A DNA stretch of 11,239 bases from Ruminococcaceae bacterium UBA794 (GCA_002304735.1 DBIU01000110.1:1161-12399), one strand, 5' to 3'. Positions 1 through 6,407 are shown, counted from the stretch's first letter. Notes: a model not told the origin generated them from the sequence alone. A program made the numbers and translations.

Positions 1-2157
1 GATATCCGCGCCGAGAACGTAGTTTCCGCCGAGATTATCGGCGATTTTCTCCAAGTCGCTTTGATTTTTGATTAACGTATATTCCTGCCAGTCGTCCGCG
101 CCGTCAACGCCGAAGTTATACTGCTTCACAGTGCCCGACTTCGCCGCCTTTTTCAGATATTTAAGCTTAGGATAAGTATATTTTGCCGTGCGGAAATAGC
201 CGTCAGCCGTTGCCGAAAAGCTTCCCGCAGTCCAAAGTTTGTCTGTAAATCCAGCGATGTTGGTCATTTCGCAAAGCTCTTGCGTGGTTTTGCCTGTAAT
301 TTTGGACCTTTCGTCGGACGCATTGCAGCGCTCCTTGTCGTAATAGCAGAAGCTTGTTTGTTGGCTATTGTTTCCCGTGATTGCGCCGGTTTTGTCCTTT
401 GTGCCTCCGGTTACATTCCCGACAAAATAGCAAGAATTAAGTGGATATGAACCGTTTTCTTGTCCGCAAATTCCTCCGGCATGATAATTCGAGTATACGT
501 CGGCAAACGCATAGCAATAAACGATTTCGCCATAATTATTACCGCAGATACCGCCGGCGCTACTGTTTCCTTCGTTGCGAAGCGTTCCCTCGAAAGAGCA
601 GCCGTATATTTCGCCGCTGCTGACGTTATATCCGCAGATGCCGCCTATATTTACGCTCCTGCTTTCTTCTGTATTTTCGATATCGCCCTCAACGGAAAGA
701 AACATAATCTTGCCTTTATTTTTCCCGAAAAGACCGAATCCGTCGGTTCCTTTATCGGCAGACATCTTTACATTCTTGATTGTGTAACCGTCGCCGCTGA
801 ATTTGCCCGTGAACGGTGTGGCGCTATTGTCTATCGTATAGCCTATCGGCTTAATTTCCTTGCCGCTAAGGTTCAAATCCCTTGCGAGAACGAAGTTTTT
901 GCCCCAGCTTGCGCTGTTGTTTCCGATAGCGATAAACTGCGCTTCATCTTTAATAAGCGTGTATTCCTGCCAGTCGTCATTGATAACAGTTTTGAAATTA
1001 TAGACACGAACGCCGTCGTTCGCGTACTTTTCCTCGCCAACGCCTTTGAGCTTAATATATTTTGTCTGCATAGTGCCGAAGCGTTCGTTCTCGCTGTCGG
1101 CAGTAACGCTGCTATCTCCCGCCTGCCAGATAGTGTTGTCAAACTTACGGTCATCACTAAATTTTAAGAAATAATCGGAGCAGAGTTCTGATATTTTTGT
1201 CACTTTATAAACATAGTTACTATTATCTATCGAGACGTTATCTGTATTATTGCCGATAGGTCGAGCCGCATCGCAAGCATTGCCGTCATAGTAGCAATGG
1301 TTTACATTTGTATTTATTTTTTCTGCGTTTATCGCATGCCCGCAAATGCCGCCGACATTGTTTCCGCTGCCGCTGACATCGCCTACGCTTATGCAATAGC
1401 TTGCTTTAGAAGATTCTGAAGCAGAAGCTCCGATAATTCCGCCGACATAATCATTGCCCATTACATTGCTTGAATTGAAGCAGTTTTTGATTGTGCCGCC
1501 GTTATTATCGCCGCAGATGCCGCCAACGTTGTCGTTTCCGCTCACCGTGCCGTCAGCCGCGCAGCGCTCAACCTTGCCGTTGTATATGCCACTCTTGGCG
1601 TTCGAGCCGCTGATACCGCCGACACGTTCGGAAGTGCCGCTGACCTCGCCCTTGAACGAGCAGCCTTCAATTGTTCCGCGATTATAGCCGCAGATGCCGC
1701 CGACATAAATTTTGCCGCTGACATTGCCCTCAACGGCAAGGTCTTTAATCGTGCCGTAGTTAATTCCGAACAATCCTACTTTTTGTCTATCTGAATTTAT
1801 TGTGAAATTATGGATTTTATGCCCGCCGCCGTCAAATATTCCTTCAAAATACGAGGTGCCTATCGGCGTCCATTCTTTGCCGCCGAGGTCGATGTCGGCG
1901 GTAAGCTGAAAATTTTTTCCCTCATAGGTTTTGGCGTTGTCGTTCACCTGCTGCGCGAGATAAGCAAGCTCCGCGCCGCTCGATATCTTATACGGGCTTT
2001 CTTCCGAGCCGTCGCCGCCTGCAAATGAGTTAGCAACAGTCGTTCCGTCCCAACCCGCCGCGCTTGCCGTTTTCTGCGGAATAATAAACAAAGCCGCCGC
2101 AATCAGCGCCAGCAAAGCTATTCCGAAAGCTATAAGCCGATTTCTTGTTTTTGCCAT
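1..2157 (-). CDS. Exported GLUG-repeat modular protein, C-terminus beyond window
   Basis: The reading frame is open for 719 codons from ATG 2157 to the window edge, so the C-terminus is missing. The start follows a strong GGAGGA site. Residues 1-34 look like a signal peptide: basic MAKTRNR, a hydrophobic stretch at about 8-27, and a possible cleavage near ASAA (31-34). The rest is modular. Each module opens with a segment containing a 'LxADIDLxGKxWxPIG'-like motif (residues 84-100, 424-439). GLUG-like beta repeats follow (GLFGxNxGxIK, VGGICGxN, IExC), at about 128-275 and 475-598. Each module closes with CYYD, a WxAG element and a lysine-rich YxKLK segment (288-370, 604-670). A third module begins near 680 and repeats the DDWQEYTLIK motif. 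GLUG repeats occur in bacterial surface proteins such as adhesins and IgA-peptidase-like proteins, probably forming a beta-solenoid. A surface role is inference, and no catalytic domain or cell-wall anchor is visible here. About 19 cysteines recur at equivalent repeat positions. Confidence 0.85.
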   Translation of the reverse strand, partial: MAKTRNRLIAFGIALLALIAAALFIIPQKTASAAGWDGTTVANSFAGGDGSEESPYKISSGAELAYLAQQVNDNAKTYEGKNFQLTADIDLGGKEWTPIGTSYFEGIFDGGGHKIHNFTINSDRQKVGLFGINYGTIKDLAVEGNVSGKIYVGGICGYNRGTIEGCSFKGEVSGTSERVGGISGSNAKSGIYNGKVERCAADGTVSGNDNVGGICGDNNGGTIKNCFNSSNVMGNDYVGGIIGASASESSKASYCISVGDVSGSGNNVGGICGHAINAEKINTNVNHCYYDGNACDAARPIGNNTDNVSIDNSNYVYKVTKISELCSDYFLKFSDDRKFDNTIWQAGDSSVTADSENERFGTMQTKYIKLKGVGEEKYANDGVRVYNFKTVINDDWQEYTLIKDEAQFIAIGNNSASWGKNFVLARDLNLSGKEIKPIGYTIDNSATPFTGKFSGDGYTIKNVKMSADKGTDGFGLFGKNKGKIMFLSVEGDIENTEESRSVNIGGICGYNVSSGEIYGCSFEGTLRNEGNSSAGGICGNNYGEIVYCYAFADVYSNYHAGGICGQENGSYPLNSCYFVGNVTGGTKDKTGAITGNNSQQTSFCYYDKERCNASDERSKITGKTTQELCEMTNIAGFTDKLWTAGSFSATADGYFRTAKYTYPKLKYLKKAAKSGTVKQYNFGVDGADDWQEYTLIKNQSDLEKIADNLGGNYVLGADI

Positions 2158-2194
2158 AGTTGTCCTCCGAAAAAATAATCACACTTGTGTATAT

Positions 2195-2223
2195 ATTGTA
2201 CCATAAATTAACTGAAAAGTCAA
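2195..2223 (-). promoter_or_regulatory. Promoter of the GLUG-repeat surface protein gene
   Basis: Read on the minus strand, TTGACT (2218-2223) and TACAAT (2195-2200) are separated by exactly 17 bp, and a TG one base upstream of the -10 gives an extended -10 element. The hexamers each differ by one base from the SigA consensus. The expected transcription start is near 2188, about 30 nt before the ATG at 2157, with a GGAGGA site in between. The -35 touches the end of the inverted repeat at 2222-2248. Confidence 0.8.
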
Positions 2224-2251
2224 TCGGGTAAAATACTTTTACCCGATTTTT
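2222..2251 (-). terminator. Inverted repeat, probable terminator of the kinase-hydrolase operon
   Basis: A perfect 12-bp stem (AATCGGGTAAAA at 2222-2233 with TTTTACCCGATT at 2237-2248) encloses a 3-nt loop. It begins 12 bp beyond the hydrolase stop codon. On the minus strand the stem is followed by GACTTTT, a modest U-tract. On the plus strand it is followed directly by Ts (to 2251), so it may terminate in both directions, though no plus-strand gene reads into it. Its end overlaps the -35 hexamer of the next promoter by two bases, so an operator for a dimeric regulator is an alternative reading. Confidence 0.6.
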
Positions 2252-2260
2252 AATCTTATT

Positions 2261-3142
2261 TTATAAATTCCGCGTTTTCCAAAGCAGCCGCGAACCCTCG
2301 TAAACGCACGCGATTTCGCCTTTTTTCTTAAGATATGCAAGAAGGCTTCTCGCTGTGTGACCGATAAGCTCGTACTGCGTGAGATACAGTTTTATGTGAA
2401 ATTCCGAAAAAATCCTCTCAAGAAGCCCGTCAATCGTAATTCCGTCGGCGCAGAAGCGCTTGATTTCCCCGAGAACGAACATAATATTCTCAATGTTCCC
2501 GTCAACAAGCGGCTTTAGGTCGGCGCAGGGCTTGTCGTGCGCGGGAATAAACAGCTTTCCGTCAAGCTTTTTCAGCTTTTCAAGCGATTTCAGATGTTCC
2601 TCGACGTCGTGCATAAACGCGATTTTATACTTTTCGAGAATACGCTCGCCGACAACTCCGTCCGCGCAAAACCACACTCCGTCGCTTGTCCCGAAAGCCG
2701 CCTGCTCGAAGTCGTGACCGTCGATGCGAATATACCGCAAACCGCTTGGCAGCGCGCTTTCCGTGAGTTTCTCGCACTTGCACGGCTCGCTCATAATCAG
2801 CCGCGAGCGCATTTCCTCGGTCGGATAGCCCCCAAACAGCGTTACGGGCGTGAGCGCGGGGTGTTCGACAAGCGCCGCGCAGACCCCCGGAGCGTACACC
2901 GCGCAGCCTGTTTTTTGCCGCAAAAAAGCCGCTCCGCCGATGTGGTCCGCGTGAGAATGAGTGAGAAACACCTTTTCAAGCGTCAATCCGCGTTCTTCAA
3001 CAAGCGAAAGCGCCTTTTCCGCGGAAGCACGGTCGCCGCCGCTGTCGATAAAACAGCACTTTCCGCCGTATTCAAACACTCCGACATTAGCGAACGAGTC
3101 CATATAAAAGGTGTGTTCGCCGATTTGGCTGAGCTCGTTCAT
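2261..3142 (-). CDS. Metallo-beta-lactamase-fold hydrolase with C-terminal winged-helix-like region
   Basis: A 293-aa protein. The family signature HxHxDH is present as HSHADH at residues 62-67. Further likely metal ligands are H143 (in GHDFEQ), D161 (in FCADG) and H202 (in PAHD), giving the usual binuclear zinc set. The fold spans about residues 8-205. The C-terminal part (about 230-290) is helical and ends in a strand-like 'EIACVYEGSRLLWK' stretch, resembling the winged-helix extension of many MBL-fold hydrolases. No signal peptide is seen, so it is probably cytoplasmic. The substrate cannot be told from sequence: the family includes glyoxalase II, thioesterases, lactonases and others. Its ATG overlaps the stop codon of the upstream kinase gene (ATGA), implying translational coupling. 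A link to vitamin B6 metabolism is possible from context alone and unproven. Confidence 0.88.
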   Translation of the reverse strand: MNELSQIGEHTFYMDSFANVGVFEYGGKCCFIDSGGDRASAEKALSLVEERGLTLEKVFLTHSHADHIGGAAFLRQKTGCAVYAPGVCAALVEHPALTPVTLFGGYPTEEMRSRLIMSEPCKCEKLTESALPSGLRYIRIDGHDFEQAAFGTSDGVWFCADGVVGERILEKYKIAFMHDVEEHLKSLEKLKKLDGKLFIPAHDKPCADLKPLVDGNIENIMFVLGEIKRFCADGITIDGLLERIFSEFHIKLYLTQYELIGHTARSLLAYLKKKGEIACVYEGSRLLWKTRNL

Positions 3143-3978
3143 CGGAACAGTCCGAGCGCTTTTATCAGCCCGCCGAGCATCGGCTCGAATTTTACGCCGT
3201 ACCAGTGTTCGGCGTCGCCCTTTGTGTTTTCAATGCACGAAAGCGTGAAATCCGCGGCGATTTTTGCCGCTTCAACGGCGGTTTTGCCGTTTTCAATAGC
3301 GCCGGTGAACGCGGACGCGTAAACGTCGCCCGTGCCGTGGAAGCCGCCGGAAATCTTCTTGTGTTCGTAATAAGAGAACTTTCCGTCGTCGTAAACCGCA
3401 ACGCCCGTGGTTTCGGGATTGAAGCTTACACCCGTGAGGATAATCGTTTTGGCGCCGCTTGCCGTCAGTTTCCCGATAATCTCGTCGATATAGCTTTTGT
3501 CATAGCTTTCGCGGTAATCCGTTCCCGTGAGCAGGCAGGCTTCGGTGATGTTCGGAAGAATAACGTCCGCGCTGAACGCAAGCTTCTTCATCGCTTCGAC
3601 AAAATTCGCGTCAAAACCTGCGTAAAGCTTGCCGTTATCAGCCATAGCGGGGTCGCAGATAAGCTTTCCGCCCGCTCTGAGATTGCTCTTTACGATGTCG
3701 AGAACATAGTCGATTTGCTTCGCGGAGCCGAGATAACCCGTGTAAACAGCCGAAAAATCGAGCTTTTCCGTAACCCAGCGTTCGCGGATTTTCGGCATTT
3801 CCTCGGTTAGGTCCGCGAAGGTCCAGCCCGAAAAGCCGCCCGTGTGGTTCGAGAGAACCGCGGAGGGGAGAATTGCCGTTTCAATGCCGCACGCGGAAAG
3901 AATGGGCAGCGCGACCGTAAGCGAGCATTGTCCCACGCAGGAAATGTCCTGTATTGTCAAAATTCTTTTTATACTCAT
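3139..3978 (-). CDS. pdxK: Pyridoxal/pyridoxamine kinase (PdxK/PdxY type)
   Basis: A 279-aa ribokinase-fold enzyme expected to phosphorylate pyridoxal, pyridoxamine or pyridoxine with ATP in B6 salvage. Evidence includes the N-terminal 'IQDISCVGQCSL' (9-20) and 'VLSNHTGG' (41-48) segments of the pyridoxal kinase family, GYLGS (81-85), CDPAM (108-112), LPNITEA (141-147), and the GTGD motif (215-218) whose Asp is the expected catalytic base. The start at 3978 is preferred over an upstream in-frame ATG at 4041 because it has a GGAGC site just upstream (3985-3989), because the conserved N-terminus begins there, and because 4041 lies upstream of the promoter. The length matches the family (about 280-290 aa). 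The gene heads a two-gene minus-strand operon. The choice between the pdxK and pdxY names is not decided by sequence, and closely related hydroxymethylpyrimidine kinase activity cannot be excluded. Confidence 0.88.
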   Translation of the reverse strand: MSIKRILTIQDISCVGQCSLTVALPILSACGIETAILPSAVLSNHTGGFSGWTFADLTEEMPKIRERWVTEKLDFSAVYTGYLGSAKQIDYVLDIVKSNLRAGGKLICDPAMADNGKLYAGFDANFVEAMKKLAFSADVILPNITEACLLTGTDYRESYDKSYIDEIIGKLTASGAKTIILTGVSFNPETTGVAVYDDGKFSYYEHKKISGGFHGTGDVYASAFTGAIENGKTAVEAAKIAADFTLSCIENTKGDAEHWYGVKFEPMLGGLIKALGLFR

Positions 3979-4009
3979 AAAAATAGCTCCTTTCAATTTG
4001 TCGAGAATA

Positions 4010-4038
4010 ATTATATCACATATTTCCGCAAAAATCAA
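4010..4038 (-). promoter_or_regulatory. Promoter of the pyridoxal kinase-hydrolase operon
   Basis: On the minus strand TTGATT (4033-4038) and a perfect TATAAT (4010-4015) are 17 bp apart, with TG one base upstream of the -10 (extended -10). Transcription would start near 4003, about 25 nt before the ATG at 3978. It diverges from the infC promoter, and the two -35 hexamers are 28 bp apart across an A/T-rich tract. Confidence 0.8.
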
Positions 4039-4066
4039 CAAAATAGAAAATTTTTTTGAAAACCCC

Positions 4067-4095
4067 TTGACAAACGAGAAAAAGTGGTGTATAAT
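4067..4095 (+). promoter_or_regulatory. Consensus promoter of the infC-rpmI-rplT operon
   Basis: TTGACA (4067-4072) and TATAAT (4090-4095) match the SigA/sigma-70 consensus perfectly with an ideal 17-bp spacer. The A/T-rich stretch just upstream (4041-4060) resembles an UP element. Transcription should begin around 4102, leaving a leader of about 230 nt before the infC start codon. Such a strong promoter fits a ribosomal protein operon whose output is set downstream by attenuation. Confidence 0.9.
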
Positions 4096-4101
4096 AACAA
4101 A

Positions 4102-4297
4102 GTCAAAAGCAGAGTAAACGCTCTCACCCGCCGACGACGGTGCAAAGGAAAGCGAAAAATCGGATTACGGTGCAAATCGTGAAAAGAGATTTCGAAAACG
4201 GCGCATTTCGGGAAACAGTCGGGCGCGGTAGTTTAATGTAAATAAGCTTTCGGGCTTGTTATATGTTAAGCGTGAGCTGCGTGCTTACGCTTTTTTT
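4102..4297 (+). promoter_or_regulatory. infC operon leader RNA, probable L20-type attenuator
   Basis: This roughly 195-nt untranslated leader ends in an intrinsic terminator before infC. In Bacillus and relatives the infC-rpmI-rplT leader (Rfam L20 leader) lets excess L20 cause premature termination, and position and layout match that arrangement. Visible elements are: a short AGAG/CTCT hairpin (4111-4124); two copies of ACGGTGCAAA (4137-4146, 4167-4176); a long-range CCGAC/GTCGG pairing (4131-4135 with 4218-4222); an 8-bp stem capped by TTCG (4241-4260); and the terminator at 4268-4297. Nucleotides 4114-4121 can also pair with 4279-4288, which would break the terminator stem. These pairings were found by eye, not by folding. 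Assignment to L20 rests on gene context. Confidence 0.7.
4268..4297 (+). terminator. Intrinsic terminator (attenuator) upstream of infC
   Basis: AAGCGTGAGC (4268-4277) and GCTTACGCTT (4283-4292) form a 10-bp stem with one G-U pair and a 5-nt loop. A run of seven Ts (4291-4297) follows. It lies between the promoter and the first gene, so full termination would silence the operon, which marks it as a regulated attenuator rather than an end-of-operon terminator. Confidence 0.85.
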
Positions 4298-4314
4298 ATT
4301 GCTTCACTTTTACG

Positions 4315-4325
4315 AAAGGGCGGTG
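4315..4325 (+). promoter_or_regulatory. Ribosome-binding site that fixes the infC start
   Basis: AAAGGGCGGTG resembles an AAAGGAGGTG site with the A replaced by GC. It lies 7 nt before the ATC at 4333 and far from the next in-frame ATG (4420). This supports translation starting at the non-standard ATC codon. Confidence 0.65.
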
Positions 4326-4332
4326 CTTTACA

Positions 4333-4848
4333 ATCGCAACGAAAGAACAGCTCATCAACGAGGATATCCGTGAAAAGGAAATTCGCGTAATTTCCGCGGA
4401 CGGAGAACAGCTCGGCATTATGTCGTCGGCGGAGGCTCTCGAAAAGGCTTATAACGCCGATTTGGACTTGGTTATGATATCTCCCACGGCGAAGCCGCCG
4501 GTGTGCCGTATTATGGATTACGGTAAATATCGGTTCGAGCAGACGAAGCGCGAGAAGGAAGCCAAGAAGAACCAGAAAACAGCCGACGTTAAGGAAATCA
4601 AGATGTCGCTGAATATCGACACGAACGATTTCAATATTAAGGTGAAGAATGCGATTAAGTTTCTTCAGAACGGCGATAAGGTAAAGGTTACGGTGCGTTT
4701 CAGAAGAATGAGAGAGCTTACTCACGTTAATCTCGGCGAAGAATTGATGAAGAAGTTTATGGACGCGGTTTCGGAGTACGGCGGCTCGGATAAGCCCTCG
4801 AAGCTTGAGGGGAGAAACTATGCCGTTGTATTAAGCCCGAAGAAGTGA
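4333..4848 (+). CDS. infC: Translation initiation factor IF-3, starting at AUC
   Basis: A 171-aa IF-3, which binds the 30S subunit, keeps the subunits apart and checks the start codon and initiator tRNA. The N-terminal domain begins with 'LINEDIREKEIRVI' (7-20). The IF-3 signature 'KPPVCRIMDYGKYRFEQ' is at residues 54-70, followed by a lysine-rich linker and the C-terminal domain ('IKMSLNIDTNDFNIKVKNA', 'VKVTVRFRRMRELTH'). The only in-frame ATG (4420) would remove the first 29 residues, including conserved sequence. From the upstream stop at 4273 to there, the frame holds no ATG, GTG or TTG. The ATC at 4333 fits the ribosome-binding site and the family length (about 170-180 aa). Rare AUU/AUA/AUC starts are typical of infC and allow IF-3 to repress its own translation. 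First gene of infC-rpmI-rplT. Confidence 0.93.
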   Translation: MATKEQLINEDIREKEIRVISADGEQLGIMSSAEALEKAYNADLDLVMISPTAKPPVCRIMDYGKYRFEQTKREKEAKKNQKTADVKEIKMSLNIDTNDFNIKVKNAIKFLQNGDKVKVTVRFRRMRELTHVNLGEELMKKFMDAVSEYGGSDKPSKLEGRNYAVVLSPKK

Positions 4849-4921
4849 CGGCAGTTAAGATGTAAACAAAGAGTTGTCCGCGGCTTGCGGAAGGCTCCGT
4901 AAATTAAGGAGGAACATAAAT

Positions 4922-5119
4922 ATGCCTAAGATTAAGACACACAGCGGCGCTAAAAAGCGCTTCAAGCTGACCGGTACAGGTAAGGTTAAGATGCAGCACT
5001 GCGGCAAGCGCCACATTCTCACCAAGAAGACCACCAAGCGCAAAAGAGGTCTGAGAAACGGCGCGTACGCTGACAGCACCAATCTCGCGCAGGCTAAGAG
5101 CCTTATTCCGTACAAATAA
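4922..5119 (+). CDS. rpmI: 50S ribosomal protein L35
   Basis: A 65-aa, very basic protein of the large subunit. It starts 'MPKIKTHSGAKKRFKLTGTG', the standard L35 N-terminus, and carries the basic 'HILTKKTTKRKRGLRN' stretch (residues 31-46). Length matches the family (64-66 aa). The ATG at 4922 has an AAGGAGGA site just upstream; an in-frame TTG at 4874 would add 16 residues with no family support. It lies 73 bp after infC and 53 bp before rplT in the conserved infC-rpmI-rplT order. Confidence 0.97.
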   Translation: MPKIKTHSGAKKRFKLTGTGKVKMQHCGKRHILTKKTTKRKRGLRNGAYADSTNLAQAKSLIPYK

Positions 5120-5172
5120 GAGAACGCGCTTTTGCGTTTGTTTGAAAAGCTTGAATTTAGGAGGATAAAGAA

Positions 5173-5526
5173 ATGGCAAGAGTAAAAGGCGCGCTCGCCA
5201 CAAGAAAGAGAAGAAACAAGACCCTGAAGCTCGCCAAGGGCTACTGGGGAGGCAAGAGCAGACTGTTCAAGACCGCGAAGGAAGCGGTTATGAAGTCCGG
5301 ACAGTATGCGTATGTTGGAAGAAGACTTAAGAAGAGAGATTTCAGACGTCTTTGGATTACGAGAATTTCGGCTGCCTGCAAGATGAACGGAATGAATTAT
5401 TCCTCGTTTATGAACGGTCTTAAGAAGGCGAACATCACTCTCAACAGAAAGATGCTTTCCGAAATCGCAATTAACGACGCGGCTGGCTTTACGGCTCTCA
5501 CCGAGAAGGCAAAGGCGGCGCTTTAA
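5173..5526 (+). CDS. rplT: 50S ribosomal protein L20
   Basis: A 117-aa basic protein that binds 23S rRNA early in large-subunit assembly. The N-terminal 'MARVKGALATRKRRNKTLKL' and 'AKGYWGGKSRLFKTAKEAVM' (21-40) are characteristic, as are 'RRLKKRDFRRLWITRI' (50-65) and 'LNRKMLSEIAI' (91-101). Length matches the family (115-120 aa). An AGGAGG site precedes the ATG. In Bacillus-type operons L20 is also the autoregulator that acts on the infC leader, which fits the attenuator found at 4268-4297. It ends the operon proper: a terminator follows. Confidence 0.97.
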   Translation: MARVKGALATRKRRNKTLKLAKGYWGGKSRLFKTAKEAVMKSGQYAYVGRRLKKRDFRRLWITRISAACKMNGMNYSSFMNGLKKANITLNRKMLSEIAINDAAGFTALTEKAKAAL

Positions 5527-5538
5527 TCGAAAGAATTT

Positions 5539-5570
5539 TCTCACGCCTGCACGCGGGCGTGAGATTTTCG
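5539..5570 (+). terminator. Terminator after rplT
   Basis: A 9-bp stem (TCTCACGCC at 5539-5547 with GGCGTGAGA at 5556-5564) with an 8-nt loop begins 12 nt after the rplT stop. The following T-tract is short (TTTT), so some read-through into the methyltransferase gene is likely. I saw no convincing promoter between here and 5633, which also suggests partial read-through. Confidence 0.72.
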
Positions 5571-5632
5571 CTATGTAGGGGCAGTTTTAGGGGTTTCGCG
5601 AAAGCCGAAAAAATCTTGCGGAGGGGCGTTTT

Positions 5633-6403
5633 ATGGATGAGATAACATCACGGAAAAATCAATATGCGCGCTTGCTGCGGGAGCTTTCGGGGAGCGCGGA
5701 AAAGCGGCGCGAAAGCGGGCTTTTCGCGGTTGAGGGCGACCATTTGTGCGGGGAAGCGGCAAAGCTCGGGCTTGAAGCCGAGGTGTTTCTGTATACGCAA
5801 AAGGCTTGCGAAAAGTACCCGAAAACTGTTGAAATGGCGCTGAAAACGGCGAAAAAGAGCTTTGTCATAAGCGAGGAGGTTTCGGAATATATTTCCGATA
5901 CGAAAGCGCCGCAGGGGTTGTTCGCGGCTGTCGGAAAGCGGGATTGCCCGATACCCGAAAATGCGCGGAAAATCGTGGTTCTGGACGGAGTTCAGGACCC
6001 CGGAAACGTCGGCACGGTTATCAGAACCGCTGAAGCGCTCGGCTTTGACGGGGCTGTGTTAACGGGGAAATGCGCGGACGCGTTCTCGCCGAAAACGCTC
6101 AGAGCGTCGATGGGAAGCGCGCTGAGAATGGCTTTCGGTTACGCTGACGCGGGAAGTCTGCGCGGAATGTTCGCGGGATTTACGTTCTTTGCGGCAATGC
6201 TTGACGAGAGCGCAAAGCGGCTCGGCGAAACGGTTTTCCCCGAAAAAACAGCCGTTGTTATCGGAAGCGAGGGAAGCGGTGTTTCAAGGGAAATCGCGGA
6301 TTGCTGCGATGAAAAGGTATATATCCCGATAAGCGGCGCGGAGAGCCTCAACGCGGCTGCGGCTGCGGCGATTATTCTCTGGGAGGTTTCCCGAAAAAAA
6401 TGA
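5633..6403 (+). CDS. SpoU (TrmH)-family RNA 2'-O-methyltransferase
   Basis: A 256-aa SPOUT-class enzyme expected to methylate a ribose 2'-OH in rRNA or tRNA with S-adenosylmethionine. The N-terminal region (about 8-100) resembles the SpoU substrate-binding domain ('GLFAVEGDHLCGEA', 29-42). The catalytic domain has motif 1 'DPGNVGTVIRTA' (122-133, with N125 and R131), motif 2 'GSEGSGVS' (211-218) and motif 3 'IPISGAESLNAAAAAAI' (231-247). Motifs 2 and 3 build the SAM-binding trefoil knot. The ATG at 5633 has a GGAGG site upstream. A SpoU-type gene (ysgA) also follows rplT in Bacillus subtilis, so the linkage is conserved. The target nucleotide cannot be inferred, and a TrmH or RlmB assignment is not justified. 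Confidence 0.92.
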   Translation: MDEITSRKNQYARLLRELSGSAEKRRESGLFAVEGDHLCGEAAKLGLEAEVFLYTQKACEKYPKTVEMALKTAKKSFVISEEVSEYISDTKAPQGLFAAVGKRDCPIPENARKIVVLDGVQDPGNVGTVIRTAEALGFDGAVLTGKCADAFSPKTLRASMGSALRMAFGYADAGSLRGMFAGFTFFAAMLDESAKRLGETVFPEKTAVVIGSEGSGVSREIADCCDEKVYIPISGAESLNAAAAAAIILWEVSRKK

Positions 6404-6407
6404 ATCT

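Noticed and set aside
460..1167. Plus-strand 235-codon open frame
   Set aside because: It is the reverse of the GLUG-repeat gene, has no ribosome-binding site, and its translation lacks recognisable domains. The minus-strand frame is open through the whole region and shows clear repeats and a signal peptide.
630..1703. Recurrent CCGCAGATGCCGCC-like DNA motifs (near 630, 1511 and 1690), considered as a repeat array or CRISPR
   Set aside because: They are in frame and encode the GGICG core of the protein repeats. Spacing is irregular and flanks are coding, so they are protein-level repeats.
2537..3810. Two long plus-strand frames (2537-3322 and 3205-3810)
   Set aside because: They lie antisense to the hydrolase and kinase genes, which carry full family motifs. 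The antisense products are arginine- and alanine-rich shadows of GC-biased third positions.
4420..4848. infC starting at ATG 4420
   Set aside because: This would drop the conserved IF-3 N-terminus ('LINEDIREKE') and no ribosome-binding site precedes it.
4877..4891. Small hairpin TCCGC/GCGGA between infC and rpmI, and AACGC/GCGTT (5123-5138) between rpmI and rplT
   Set aside because: Five-base-pair stems without T-tracts are too weak to call terminators or L20 operators.
5594..5603. Palindrome TTTCGCGAAA upstream of the SpoU methyltransferase gene
   Set aside because: Ten bases of self-complementarity without promoter hexamers nearby is easily expected by chance in this GCG-rich sequence.
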